Below are positions 35,485-44,871 of a stretch of DNA of 64,000 bases, one piece after another; the first letter of the stretch is position 1; the number at the start of each line of letters is the position of its first letter. The DNA lies in assembly GCF_000981895.1 (NCBI RefSeq), contig NZ_LATD01000054.1, forward strand, positions 1 to 64,000, given 5' to 3'. The DNA is from Streptomyces odonnellii (GTDB taxonomy: Bacteria; Actinomycetota; Actinomycetes; Streptomycetales; Streptomycetaceae). The notes below the pieces were generated by a model. It saw only the letters and a program-made list of their open reading frames with translations. It was not told the DNA's origin and ran no database searches. Made by a program: the position numbers and the translations under genes.

Positions 35485-36191
35485 ACGGGCAGGCAGCGGG
35501 CGGGACCGCCGACGACGGCGGCTCACCGAGCGGATCTTCCACGGGCGCGGCACCGGAGGCGGCGGGGGGCCCGGAGGCGGGCACCGGACCCGAGGCGGGC
35601 ACCGGGCCTGAGGTCGGCAGCGGACCCGGGACCGGCAGCGGACCCGAGGCCGGCACCGGGCGCGCCGCGATTCTGCGGGCCGCCCGGCGCGCCTTCGCCT
35701 TCCGTCCGTACGCCGAGGTGACCCTGCGCGGGATCGCCGCCGAGGCCGGGGTGAGCGCCTCGCTCATCGTCAAGCATTTCAGCACCAAGGAACGGCTGTT
35801 CAACACCGTCGCCGACTTCGGGCCCGCGGCCGACCTGCTGTTCGCGGCGCCGCCGGACTCGCTCGGCCGCCATCTCGTGCTGACCGTGGTCCGCAGCCGT
35901 CGCGAGCAGCAGGCGGACCCACTGCTCCGCGTCGTCTTCGCCCTCGGCAACGACGACGAGCGCGTCCTGCTGCGCGAACGCTTCGGCGAGCAGATCACCC
36001 GGCGGCTGGCGGCTCTGCTGCCCGGCCGCGAACGGGCCCTGCGCGCCGAGCTGGTCGTCGGTCAGCTTCTCGGTCTCGGCGCCACGCTCAGCCTGCACCG
36101 CGAGGGCGCCAACGCACGGGCCACACCGGAGCAACTGGCCGCGCTGTACGGCCCGTCGCTCCAGCGACTGATCAACGGCTCCACTGACTGA
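35481..36191 (+). CDS. TetR family regulator with repetitive N-terminal extension
   Basis: A 236-residue regulator. The first 60 residues are low complexity, built from repeats like GPEAGT and GPGTGS; then the TetR DNA-binding domain follows (AAILRAARRAFAFRPYAEVTLRGIA, then a helix-turn-helix SASLIVKHFSTKERLF). The C-terminal half is a variable ligand-binding domain. It overlaps the pump gene by 4 bp and probably represses it. The repeat-rich N-terminus is unusual and may be an artefact of choosing the first start; an internal start near residue 60 would give a normal-size regulator, but the ATGA overlap with GGAGG upstream supports the long form. Confidence 0.82.
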   Translation: MNGQAAGGTADDGGSPSGSSTGAAPEAAGGPEAGTGPEAGTGPEVGSGPGTGSGPEAGTGRAAILRAARRAFAFRPYAEVTLRGIAAEAGVSASLIVKHFSTKERLFNTVADFGPAADLLFAAPPDSLGRHLVLTVVRSRREQQADPLLRVVFALGNDDERVLLRERFGEQITRRLAALLPGRERALRAELVVGQLLGLGATLSLHREGANARATPEQLAALYGPSLQRLINGSTD

Positions 36192-36194
36192 TCG

Positions 36195-37934
36195 TCAGCG
36201 GGTGATCAGCAGCTCGGTGTTGCGGTCCATCAGTTTGCCCGCGGGCGCGGTGGTCGAGCCGGGCGCGTTGTGCGCCAGCTCCCGGTAGAGCGCGGCCAGT
36301 CCGGTCTGCGAGAGATCCCCGAAGTCCGTACCGTGCGGCGCCGCCGACTCGATCAGCGTGGTGAACAGGGACAGTGTGCCATCCCTGTTGTCGGTGATCT
36401 CGATGATCCTGGCGAGCTGCGGGAAGTCGATGTGCGAGGCGGTGGTGATCTCCCAGAAGGAGCCACGCGGATTGATCGAGTTCCGGTGGCTGTGACCGTT
36501 GACCCAGGCCAGCACCGACCGGTGCTTGTTCAGCAGCTCCAGCACCTCTTCGCCGTTGTGCCGGGTCTCGCCGGGACGGGCGGGATCGGGATGGGTGTTG
36601 GTCATCGTCCAGCTGTTGTGATGGCTGAAGACGACGACGTACTCGTCCCGGTGCTCCTTGAGCCGCCGCTTCAGCCAGGCGAACTGGGCCGAGTCGAGCG
36701 AACCGGTGAAGTGCCCGGCCCGGTCGGTGGTGTCGAGGCTGATACCGGTGATGTTCTCGCCCATGGGGAAGGTGTAGTAGAGCGTGTCGCTGTCGAGATT
36801 CGCCTTCGTGTAACCATGGCCGACCGGACCCGCCCCCACCCGCGACGGGTCGAGATGTGCGGACACGTACTCACGCGGGCCGAACGGCGCGCGGCCCGGG
36901 TCCGGGGTGATGGAACGCATCGAGCGCTTCGACTCGCGCAGCAGATCGATCAGTTCACCGCCGCCCGGCCGGCTGCCCTTCGCCAGGATCTTCGACAGCG
37001 TCTTGGCGTCACCGTTCGAGACGTCGTACAACTTCCGTGCCCCGACGGCGAATTCGGCCAGATAGCCGGTGCGGTCGGCGATGGCGCCGCTGGCCAGGCT
37101 GTCATGGTTGCCGACGGTCGAGTACCAGGGGAGCCGCAGACCGGGGCTGTTCACCGAGCGGATCGCGGCGTCCAGGAAGCCGTCGATCTGGGGGAAGCCG
37201 TACTCCTTGTCGGTGTCACGACGCGAGTCCTCCGGATGCCAGAACAGCCGCTCGCCGGAGTTCTGCACGCCCTCGTACCGGCGGCTGTCGCCCGTATTGG
37301 GGGAGATGCGCCCACCGCTCATGACCGTGAGATACCAGTCCAGCTCCGCCAGCGAGTTGTTGTCGGTGTTGTCTCCGGTGGTCACGGCGAAGGTCAGCTC
37401 CGCACCGGTCGCGGGCCCGGACCTGATGGCGTTGATCTGCTCGATCAGCGCCACCGCTCCCGGTACGGTCAGCGCCTCCTGGGGCCGCCACCCCGACACC
37501 CCCTGCGAGCGCAGGTACTCCGTGCGCACCGGGTGCTGAACGTCCGTCAGATGCATATCGGTGAGCTGTACGAAGGAGCTGAGCACCGTGCGCCGGGCGG
37601 CCCGGCCGGCCCGGGGCGCCGCCAGGGACTCCCGTACGACCCGACGCCAGCCGGGTCCGTCGCCGAGCCGCCGGAAGGCCGCCGAGGAGTCGCGGGGCGC
37701 GGCGACGGTCTCCAGCGTCGTACGGGCGGGAACGCTGCGCGTGGGCGAGGCCGCGGGGGTACGGGGCACCGGCACCGAGGACGCGGCCGTCGCTCCGGGC
37801 GCCGCGGCGGCCTCACCGGGACCGCCGCCCGCGCCGAGCGCCAGACCGATGCCCGTGGAGATGCCGACCGCTCCGGTCGCGGTGAGGAAGGAACGGCGGT
37901 CGACTGCGGCGACTGCGGAGCGTATGCGTGTCAT
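36195..37934 (-). CDS. Tat-exported metallophosphoesterase (TIGR03767-like)
   Basis: A 579-residue protein with a twin-arginine signal (VDRRSFLTATGAV at about residue 11), a Pro/Ala-rich linker and a calcineurin-like phosphoesterase domain. The metal ligands are seen in order: TDMHLTD, TTGDNTDNNS, TVGNHDSL, VFSHHNSW and VNGHSHRNS. It should act outside the membrane on a phosphate ester of unknown identity. Length and motif order fit the actinobacterial family TIGR03767. It converges on the TetR gene with only 3 bp between stops. Confidence 0.87.
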   Translation of the reverse strand: MTRIRSAVAAVDRRSFLTATGAVGISTGIGLALGAGGGPGEAAAAPGATAASSVPVPRTPAASPTRSVPARTTLETVAAPRDSSAAFRRLGDGPGWRRVVRESLAAPRAGRAARRTVLSSFVQLTDMHLTDVQHPVRTEYLRSQGVSGWRPQEALTVPGAVALIEQINAIRSGPATGAELTFAVTTGDNTDNNSLAELDWYLTVMSGGRISPNTGDSRRYEGVQNSGERLFWHPEDSRRDTDKEYGFPQIDGFLDAAIRSVNSPGLRLPWYSTVGNHDSLASGAIADRTGYLAEFAVGARKLYDVSNGDAKTLSKILAKGSRPGGGELIDLLRESKRSMRSITPDPGRAPFGPREYVSAHLDPSRVGAGPVGHGYTKANLDSDTLYYTFPMGENITGISLDTTDRAGHFTGSLDSAQFAWLKRRLKEHRDEYVVVFSHHNSWTMTNTHPDPARPGETRHNGEEVLELLNKHRSVLAWVNGHSHRNSINPRGSFWEITTASHIDFPQLARIIEITDNRDGTLSLFTTLIESAAPHGTDFGDLSQTGLAALYRELAHNAPGSTTAPAGKLMDRNTELLITR

Positions 37935-38431
37935 GGGTGCGGTCTCCCGAGTGCGAGCGCATCAGCAAGAGCGCCGGGGGACTGCCCCCTGGCTACTCCT
38001 CGATGTTCGGCACACGGCGTGGCCTGCGCGTGAACGACATTCCAACTGCGAACACCCATCACTGCACAGGGATCACCCGCGTCGGCGAACCGTCGTCGGG
38101 TCCATGACCGCAGGACGGAAACCGGTCACTCGGTGTTCACCATGAGGGGAAGTGGCGCGTCCGCGGCATCACACTCCACCGGCCGGGCCCGTCCCTCGGC
38201 TCCGATGTCTCCGCCCTGGGGCCGATCTTAGCTTCTGCTACGGCCGTCGCCGGGGCGTGGCCGCCGCGTGGGGGACTCCGTGAGCGGTCGGTTGTCGTAC
38301 CCCCGTGGCAGAGTCTTCGACGGACCCGGCGCGATGCCGCGTCGAGCCATGGACGTATGCCCGTACGTCCCTATGTCCTTGTGCCCCTGGGCCGCCGTGC
38401 CCCGAGCCGATCCCGAGCAGGAGATGGCGTC
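37935..38431. other. intergenic region between divergent genes
   Basis: 497 bp with promoters for the metallophosphoesterase and the next rightward gene. Open frames here are GC-frame artefacts. No repeat or operator was recognised. Confidence 0.35.
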
Positions 38432-39025
38432 ATGCCCGACCGTACGACCCCCGTCGCCGAGGCGCTCGCCGAACTGGCGGAGCTTCTCGCGCCCGGCCGC
38501 CCCGCCGTCACCGAGGAGGTCCTGCTGGCGTACGAGGACCCGGATACATATGTACGGACGTATGCCGGGCGGCTCGACGAACGGGGGATCGACGAGCCTG
38601 TCGACGACCTCGCCTGGATCGCGCTCGTCGACGCGCTGACCGCGCGGGGGCTGCTCGCGGAGGTCGACTGGAAGGAGAGCGGCGAGGAGATCAGACGCCA
38701 GGTCCGCGCCCTCGAATCCCGTCCGGCCACGGATCCGTGGTCCCTCTCCGGCGAGGCGGACAGGGCGGAAGAGCTCGACACGTACGCCTTTCTGACTCGC
38801 TACGGCGCGCTGCATCTCGACGTGGGCACGGCGCTCGCGGTCCTCGACATCGAATCGGACTGCTATCCACTGGTCCTTCTCCCGGCGGCCCGCGCGGCCG
38901 AGCTGACCTCGCTGGCCCGGCGTGCCGGATTCGCCGCGGCCGTCCTTCGACCGGACGGAATCCAGGGACTCCCGGTTGGATCTTGCTGGGCCCTGAACCA
39001 GCCAGATCCGAACGAAAGACCTTAG
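38432..39025 (+). CDS. hypothetical protein
   Basis: A 197-residue acidic soluble protein. It begins MPDRTTPVAEALAELAELLAPG and is predicted mostly helical with Trp and Asp rich patches (WIALVDALTARGLLAEVDWKE). There is no signal peptide or membrane segment. It may belong to a domain-of-unknown-function family seen across Streptomyces, but no name is certain. ATG at 38432 has GGAG ten bases upstream, better than the open frame start at 38357. Its stop codon shares bases with the stop of the convergent oxidoreductase gene. Confidence 0.7.
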   Translation: MPDRTTPVAEALAELAELLAPGRPAVTEEVLLAYEDPDTYVRTYAGRLDERGIDEPVDDLAWIALVDALTARGLLAEVDWKESGEEIRRQVRALESRPATDPWSLSGEADRAEELDTYAFLTRYGALHLDVGTALAVLDIESDCYPLVLLPAARAAELTSLARRAGFAAAVLRPDGIQGLPVGSCWALNQPDPNERP

Positions 39026-40323
39026 CCCGCCGTGATCACGACCGGGCCGCCGTGCGGGTCCGCGCCGTCTATCCAGTCGGCGGAGGCGTACAGCGGACGG
39101 TTCGGCACACTGCCCCGGCGAAGCCGTTCGCGGTGCAGGAAGCGGCCGTCCTGGGAGATGACCAGCGCCGACAGCCGCCCGGCGGTACGGGTCGTACGGA
39201 GGGTGAACCGGCCCAGCGGCGGCCGGGGGCCCCGGGGGTCGATACGGTTCGGCGCGACCCAGCGCAGCGGCGCGTCCACCTCCACCGGCACCTGCCCGCC
39301 CGGCCAGGCACCGTCCGCGAGATGGCGGAGGACGGGTACGGCGACCAGCGTGCCCTCCCGGGCCGCGGTACCCGCCGGTTCCACGGCGTGCAGCAGATTG
39401 CCCACGGCGAAGACGCCCGCCGCGGCCGTACGGAACGCGGTGTCGACCGCCGGGCCCCGGGTGCCGCGGTCCAGTTCGATCCCGCCGAGGCGGGCGAGTT
39501 CATGGTCGGGGATCCAGTCGCCCGTGAAGACGACCGTGTCGCAGGCGACGGTCGTCGTCCTGCCGTCCCTGTGCCGCAGCGCGACCCCGGCGAGCCGGCC
39601 GCGGCCGAGCAGTCCGGTCACCGTCGTCCCGGTGAGCAGCGGAACGCGGTGATGCAGCCGGGCGCCGAGGCCCGACGCCCAGGAGGTCTGGTGGCGCGGC
39701 TGGTCCGTGACCATGGCCGCGATCTCGACCCCCGCGCCCCGCAGCGTACGGACGGCGGAGTAGCCGACCGGTTCGGCGCCCACGACCAGCGCCCGAGTCC
39801 CGACCCGCTGATGGCGCAGATGGACGGCCTGCTGCAACTCGCCGGTGGTGAACACACCGGCCGGCCGGGTCCCCGGCACCAGTCGCGCGCTGCGCGGGCG
39901 TTCGCGCGCGCCGGTGGCGAGGACGACCGCCCCCGCGGTGATGCGTTCGAGCCCCGCCGGGCTGGTGGTGTCCAGGGCCAGCGTTCCCCGGCCCGGCTGC
40001 TCCGCCCAGCCGGTGACCGAGACTCCCGTACGTACGGTGGCGCCCGCGCCCGCCGCCAGCTCGCACCAGTGGCGCGCGTACGCCGGCCCGCTCATCGGGC
40101 GCCGCAGTTCGCGCAGCCCGAATCCCGAGTGGTAGCAGTGGCGCGGGACACCCCCGGCCTGCTCCTCGCGGTCGACGACCTCGACCGTACCGGCGCCCGC
40201 CGCGGCCAGCCGGGCCGCCGCCGCCAGCCCAGCGGGACCGGCGCCGATCACCAGCACATCGACCGCACGCGTCCGCCGGCCGGGCCCGGGGGCGGCCAGA
40301 CCGTCCCGGTTCGTCGCGCTCAT
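39022..40323 (-). CDS. FAD-dependent oxidoreductase, last gene of the polyol kinase operon
   Basis: A 433-residue pyridine nucleotide-disulfide-type oxidoreductase. The FAD-binding fold VLVIGAGPAGLAAAARLA is at about residue 24, with VVLATGARERPRSARL next and a second nucleotide-binding stretch ALVVGAEPVGYSAVRTL in the middle. There are no active-site CxxC disulfide cysteines. It resembles the FAD subunits (HcnB/GlpB-like or SoxA-like) found beside GlpA-type dehydrogenases. It overlaps the upstream dehydrogenase by 4 bp, so it probably works as its partner, passing electrons or reoxidising it. Confidence 0.8.
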   Translation of the reverse strand: MSATNRDGLAAPGPGRRTRAVDVLVIGAGPAGLAAAARLAAAGAGTVEVVDREEQAGGVPRHCYHSGFGLRELRRPMSGPAYARHWCELAAGAGATVRTGVSVTGWAEQPGRGTLALDTTSPAGLERITAGAVVLATGARERPRSARLVPGTRPAGVFTTGELQQAVHLRHQRVGTRALVVGAEPVGYSAVRTLRGAGVEIAAMVTDQPRHQTSWASGLGARLHHRVPLLTGTTVTGLLGRGRLAGVALRHRDGRTTTVACDTVVFTGDWIPDHELARLGGIELDRGTRGPAVDTAFRTAAAGVFAVGNLLHAVEPAGTAAREGTLVAVPVLRHLADGAWPGGQVPVEVDAPLRWVAPNRIDPRGPRPPLGRFTLRTTRTAGRLSALVISQDGRFLHRERLRRGSVPNRPLYASADWIDGADPHGGPVVITAG

Positions 40324-41822
40324 GGTCCGACCTCCGGCAGCAGGGACGACGTGCCGCTTCCGGACGCACGGGAGGCGGTGGAAGCACCGGTACTGCCCGG
40401 ACCACCGGGACCGCCGGCCGCTTCAGAGGTGCCTTCAGGGCTGAACAGTGCGCGCACGGCCGCGCCGCAGTAGAACCCCTGGCACCGGCCGCCCCGGGCG
40501 CGGGTGCGCCGCCGCAGCCCCTCGGGCGTGCTCGGCGGGATCGTACTCGCGAGCGCGTCCCGGATCTCCCCGTGGGAGACCCGCTCGCAGTGGCAGACGA
40601 TCCGTCCGTACTCAGGATCGGCCGCGATCAGATCGGCGCGCTGGTACGGGCGCGGAAACGCCTCGCCGATGTTCGGCATCCGTACCGCCGGGCGCTCGCT
40701 CGGCTCGCCCAGCTTCTCGCCCGCCTCGGTGAGCAGCTCCACGACATGCGCGGCGATCGCCATCGACGCCGTGAGCCCGGTGGAGCGGATACCGCCCACG
40801 GTGAGACAGCGCCGGTCCGGGTCGCAGCGGATCCGGTAGTCGGACTCCTCGGTGGCGGCGCGCAGCCCCGCGTAGACGGCGGTGACCTCCTCGTCGAGCA
40901 GCTCCGGCAGGATGCGCTCGCCTCTCTCGCGCAGAAAGGCCAGCCCCTCCGCGGTGGAACCGGTCGCCGTCCTGTCGTCGAGATCCTCGGCGGTCGGGCC
41001 GAGCAGTACGTTCCCGTACACCGTCGGCGCCACCAGCACCCCCTTGCCGAGCGCGGTCGGTACCGGCAGCAGGATATGGCGGACCAGGCCGCGGGCCAGT
41101 TTGTCGAAGACCAGGAGCTGACCGCGGCGCGGTGTCACGGTGAAGTCGGCGTGGCCGAGCCACCGGTCGATCTCGTCGGCGTACAGTCCGGCGGCATTGA
41201 TGAGGATGTGCGTACGCAACGGCCCCCGGACGGTGCTGAGTTCATGGGGCGCTCCGCCGCCGACCCCGGTCACCCGGCAGTTGAGATGCAGATCGGCGCC
41301 GTCGCGGACGGCCTCGGTGGCGTACGCGAGCGTGGTCGTCCAGGGGCAGATGATGCTCTCGCCGGGGACGGCCAGCGCGCCGAGCGCGCCCGGGCCGAGG
41401 TGCGGTTCGAGGGCGTACAGCTCGTCGGCGCCGATCAGCCGCGTCTCGTGGTACTCATTGCGGTCCGCCTTCTCCACCAGCCGTGGCAGGGCCGCCAGTT
41501 GCTCCTCGTTCCAGGCGACGAGCAGCGCGCCCACCGGTTCCACGGGGATGCCCGCCTCGGCGGCATAGGCGGCCAGCCGGCGCTGCCCCTCCCGTACGAG
41601 CCGGGACTCCAGCGAACCGGGCACCGCGTCGAAACCGGTGTGCAGAATCGCCGTGTTGGCCTTGGACGTCCCGTCCCCGACATCGCCGGACGCCTCGACC
41701 AGCGCGATACGCAGCGGATACCGGGACAGTTCGCGGGCGATGGCGGCGCCGACGACTCCGGCGCCGATGACGACGATGTCGTACACCTCGTCCGGCAGCG
41801 TTCCGGAGGTCGTGACAGCCAT
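40320..41822 (-). CDS. GlpA-like FAD dehydrogenase with BFD-type [2Fe-2S] domain
   Basis: About 500 residues. The N-terminal DAO domain starts DIVVIGAGVVGAAIARELSRYP at about residue 14 and covers about 370 residues. The C-terminal domain is a bacterioferritin-associated ferredoxin-like [2Fe-2S] module with cysteines in IVCHCERVSHGEI and GGRCQGFYCGAA. This is the layout of the anaerobic glycerol-3-phosphate dehydrogenase subunit GlpA. ATG at 41822 has GGAG upstream. It is the middle gene of a three-gene leftward operon after the FGGY kinase and before the FAD oxidoreductase, together forming a kinase-dehydrogenase path from a polyol to a ketone phosphate. Confidence 0.83.
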   Translation of the reverse strand: MAVTTSGTLPDEVYDIVVIGAGVVGAAIARELSRYPLRIALVEASGDVGDGTSKANTAILHTGFDAVPGSLESRLVREGQRRLAAYAAEAGIPVEPVGALLVAWNEEQLAALPRLVEKADRNEYHETRLIGADELYALEPHLGPGALGALAVPGESIICPWTTTLAYATEAVRDGADLHLNCRVTGVGGGAPHELSTVRGPLRTHILINAAGLYADEIDRWLGHADFTVTPRRGQLLVFDKLARGLVRHILLPVPTALGKGVLVAPTVYGNVLLGPTAEDLDDRTATGSTAEGLAFLRERGERILPELLDEEVTAVYAGLRAATEESDYRIRCDPDRRCLTVGGIRSTGLTASMAIAAHVVELLTEAGEKLGEPSERPAVRMPNIGEAFPRPYQRADLIAADPEYGRIVCHCERVSHGEIRDALASTIPPSTPEGLRRRTRARGGRCQGFYCGAAVRALFSPEGTSEAAGGPGGPGSTGASTASRASGSGTSSLLPEVGP

Positions 41823-41839
41823 GATGCTCCAGTTCCCGG

Positions 41840-43336
41840 CTAGGGTCTTGTGGTGGGCGTCAGAGTACGGGTGAGCACCGCGTCCACCGCCGAGCGGAAG
41901 ACGCCGAGCCGGTCCGCGGCCTCGGCCGGGCCGATACGCGGCTCGTAGATCGCGGAGGGCTTCCACTCGGGCACGACCTGACCGGGCGTCAGCTCGGGGT
42001 CGAGGCCGAGCCGGGCGAGCGTGCCCACTCCCAGCGCCGTGAGGTCCGGCCGCTCCGAGACCTCCACGGGTCTTTGCAGCAAATCAGCCTGAGTCTGCAT
42101 CAGCAATGACGACCGCGTCAGACCGCCGTCGACGCGCAGGCTGCCCAGCGGCTCACCGAGATCACCGGCCACCGCGTCCGCCAGCACCACGACCTGCGCG
42201 GCGAGCCCCTCGCACAGCGCGCGCACCAGATGACCCGCGTTCGTGTCCAGCCCAAGACCGCTGATCGAGCCGCGCAGATCGCCGCGCCACCAGGGCGCCG
42301 CGAGTCCGGCGAGTGCCGGTACGAAGGTGACTCCGCCGCTGTCCGGTACGCCCGAGCCGACCGTGTCCAGATCGGCCGCCCCCGAGATCACCCCGAGCCC
42401 GGCCAGCCAGTCCACCGCGGACGCGGCCGTGAGGACCTGTCCGTCGAGGCAGTAGCTGGTCCGCCCGCCGAGCCGCCAGGCGACACAGCTCACCAGCCCC
42501 GATGTCCCCCGGAGCGGCCGGCCGCCGGTCTGCGCCAGCAGGAACGCCCCTGTGCCGTAGGTGCACTTGGCGGATCCCGGTGCGGTCACGTTCTGCGCGA
42601 GGAGCGCGGCCTGCTGGTCGACGATCACCCCCGTCAGCGGGATCTCGCCGCCGAAGGCCGTGGTGGTGCCGACCGGTTCCGCCGTATCGGTGATGCGGGG
42701 CAGCGCCTCCCCGGACAGCCCGAAGATGTCCAGGGCCTCCGGTGACCAGTCGACGAGGTCGAGGTCGAGCAGTCCGGTACGGCCCGCGGTCGCCGCGTCC
42801 GTGACGAACTCGCCGGTGAGCTGGTGGATCAGCCATGAGTCGCTGGTGGTGACGACCCCTTCGCGGGTCCGGTGCCGCCGGATCCAGGCCATCTTCGGCG
42901 CCGCGATGTACGGGTCGAGGGGCAGCCCGGTGAGATCCCTCAACCGCTCGCCGTGCGAAGCGAGTTCGGCGCAGAGGGACTCGCTGCGTCGGTCGTGCCA
43001 CACGATCGCGTCCGTCAGCGGCGTTCCGGTGACCGGGTCCCAGGCGAGCACCGTCTCCCCCTGGTTGGCCAGACCGACGGCCGCGACCGGCTCCGCCGCC
43101 TCGGCGAGCGCCTCGCGCCCCGCGTCGAGTACGGACCCGAGCAGCACGGCCGGATCGATGTCCGCCGCTCCGCCGGAGCCGTGCCGGGGAGGCGCCGGGG
43201 CCGACCCCGTACCGATCACGCCCCGTTCGGGGCAGATGACCAGGGCCTTGGTGGACGAAGTGCCCTGATCGAGGGCGAGCACCGGCCGATCGGCCGCGTG
43301 GGCGCGCGGACGGCTGGATCGCTGGACTGGCGGCAT
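41840..43336 (-). CDS. FGGY family polyol kinase (glycerol kinase-like)
   Basis: A 498-residue sugar/polyol kinase. The phosphate-binding VLALDQGTSSTKALVICP is at about residue 18, the substrate region reads LANQGETVLAWD, the catalytic aspartate is in GVIVDQQAALLAQNV, and the ADP site follows in the C-terminal half. In typical glycerol kinase the substrate motif is NQRE, with the Arg contacting glycerol; here it is NQGE, so the substrate may be another polyol. It is the first gene of an operon with a GlpA-like dehydrogenase and a FAD oxidoreductase. Confidence 0.82.
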   Translation of the reverse strand: MPPVQRSSRPRAHAADRPVLALDQGTSSTKALVICPERGVIGTGSAPAPPRHGSGGAADIDPAVLLGSVLDAGREALAEAAEPVAAVGLANQGETVLAWDPVTGTPLTDAIVWHDRRSESLCAELASHGERLRDLTGLPLDPYIAAPKMAWIRRHRTREGVVTTSDSWLIHQLTGEFVTDAATAGRTGLLDLDLVDWSPEALDIFGLSGEALPRITDTAEPVGTTTAFGGEIPLTGVIVDQQAALLAQNVTAPGSAKCTYGTGAFLLAQTGGRPLRGTSGLVSCVAWRLGGRTSYCLDGQVLTAASAVDWLAGLGVISGAADLDTVGSGVPDSGGVTFVPALAGLAAPWWRGDLRGSISGLGLDTNAGHLVRALCEGLAAQVVVLADAVAGDLGEPLGSLRVDGGLTRSSLLMQTQADLLQRPVEVSERPDLTALGVGTLARLGLDPELTPGQVVPEWKPSAIYEPRIGPAEAADRLGVFRSAVDAVLTRTLTPTTRP

Positions 43337-43744
43337 GTCCTGTTTCTTCGGTTCGAGGGGCTGCGGGGCTTCGGGTTCGAGGGCCTTTCAAGTGTTCTTC
43401 GAGGTCTTCCGGGGGGCGGCCGGACCGGTTTTCCGGCGCTACGGAAGCCCCGTACCCGGGCGGGTTGATCGCTCAGCGAAAGCGTGGTGCAGGTCAGAGC
43501 AGGCGTCAAGGGTTCCAGGACGCCGCCGCGGAACCGGTTCCGGAGGGGCGTAACCTGCGTTGATCAACGGAGAGTTGCGAAAGATCAGCAAAGTGTTCGA
43601 GTGGACTCACCGCGCCCCCTACACTGATCGCCGCGGCGGCAGGCGTCCTTGACCGGTTTCGCCCTTGCCGTGGCCCACGTCAGGTCGGTGCCCGCGTACC
43701 GCCCATCCGGACCGCTCCACCCCTCTCACCGTTCCAGAGGATCT
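43337..43744. other. intergenic region between divergent transcripts
   Basis: 408 bp upstream of the polyol operon. A relatively AT-rich stretch at about 43555-43605 is the likely promoter area. No specific operator was identified. Confidence 0.35.
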
Positions 43745-43867
43745 ATGACGACCATCTTCTCAGCCGGGCGCCTCGTCGGCCCTGCCCGGCCCCGTCGTTA
43801 CGAGCGGTCCTCGGCCGCCCGGGCCTCGTACCCCGGGTCCTCGGCGGCGCGGACGGATCCGAGCTGA
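43745..43867 (+). CDS. possible 40-residue leader ORF
   Basis: ATG at 43745, preceded by AGAGGATCT, opens a short frame (MTTIFSAGRLVGPARPRRYE...) whose TGA overlaps the ATG of the next gene as TGATG. The overlap and ribosome site suggest translational coupling; the basic, Ser/Arg-rich peptide has no recognised function. It may equally be a chance frame. Confidence 0.3.
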   Translation: MTTIFSAGRLVGPARPRRYERSSAARASYPGSSAARTDPS

Positions 43868-44871
43868 TGGCGAGCGACAACTTCCGCCCCGTCTACCATC
43901 CGGCGGGCCACGACAACGAACTGCGCGCGGCGGTACAGGATCTGCGCACCGGACGCTGGCTCGCGATGCGCAACCTCCTCGCCGGGACGTCCGACTGGGG
44001 CCGGTGGACCCAGCGGACCCAGATCCTCGCCGCCGTCGCCGCCGGTTCCGACGCCGTACAGACCTGGCGCGCCGAGGAGCCGGAGAGCCTCGCCGCCACC
44101 GTGATGCACACCCGGGTCATGGTGGAACGCGCGATACGGGCCCATCGCGACGGCCATACACGCACCCAGGAGCTGTGGCAGCAGGCCTGGGAGGCATGCC
44201 GGAGCGCCACCCGCCACGCTCCGGACGATCCGGTGCCCTGGGTGTGCCTGCTGGCGCTGGCCCGGCTCGACAGCGGGCAGCAGATGGACGAGCACCGGCT
44301 CGCGCCGCCCGGACCGATGCTGTTCCCCGGACCCTGGGGCCTGTTGGCCGAGGCCGAGAAGCGCGATCCGTTCAACCGCGAGGCATACCACCGTATGCTC
44401 CAGTTCGTCTACGCGCGGAGGAGTGACGGATCGCTCTCGGAAGCGGTCAACTTCGTTCAGTGGGCGGCCTCCGCCGCGCCCAAGGGGTCGCCACTGCACG
44501 CGCTGCCGCTGTTCGTCCGGGTCGAGCGCTACCGCCGCGAGAACGGCCACGAGAAGGCGCTCGACCTCCACTGGGTCACCGAGGACGCGACCCGGGACGC
44601 CCTGCGCGCCGTGCATCTCTGGTTCGACCACGCGGACCTGGCCGAGGCGTCGCTGCCCGATCTGAACCATCTCGCGCACGCCCTCTGGGGCTCGCTCCAA
44701 TTCACCGAGGGGGCCAGGGTGTTCGAAGCGCTGGGCCCGTTCTACGCGACGGTGCCATGGGCGTACCGTACGCGGAGTCCCGGTGACGCGGCTCAGGCCG
44801 AGGACGTGTTCGTCCGTGCCCGCAGCCGCTGTCTCGGCAGCCGGGAGGGGCGGAACGGGCCGTCCGGCTGA
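43867..44871 (+). CDS. hypothetical cytoplasmic protein with helical repeats
   Basis: A 334-residue soluble protein rich in Trp, Arg and acidic residues, with no recognised named domain. Helix pairs such as WLAMRNLLAGTSDWGRWTQRTQIL and REAYHRMLQFVYARRS look tetratricopeptide-like, so a protein-interaction scaffold is plausible. There is no signal peptide or membrane segment. ATG at 43867 overlaps the stop of a possible short leader frame; it has no strong ribosome site of its own. Conserved-looking codon use supports a real gene of an actinobacteria-specific family. Confidence 0.72.
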   Translation: MASDNFRPVYHPAGHDNELRAAVQDLRTGRWLAMRNLLAGTSDWGRWTQRTQILAAVAAGSDAVQTWRAEEPESLAATVMHTRVMVERAIRAHRDGHTRTQELWQQAWEACRSATRHAPDDPVPWVCLLALARLDSGQQMDEHRLAPPGPMLFPGPWGLLAEAEKRDPFNREAYHRMLQFVYARRSDGSLSEAVNFVQWAASAAPKGSPLHALPLFVRVERYRRENGHEKALDLHWVTEDATRDALRAVHLWFDHADLAEASLPDLNHLAHALWGSLQFTEGARVFEALGPFYATVPWAYRTRSPGDAAQAEDVFVRARSRCLGSREGRNGPSG

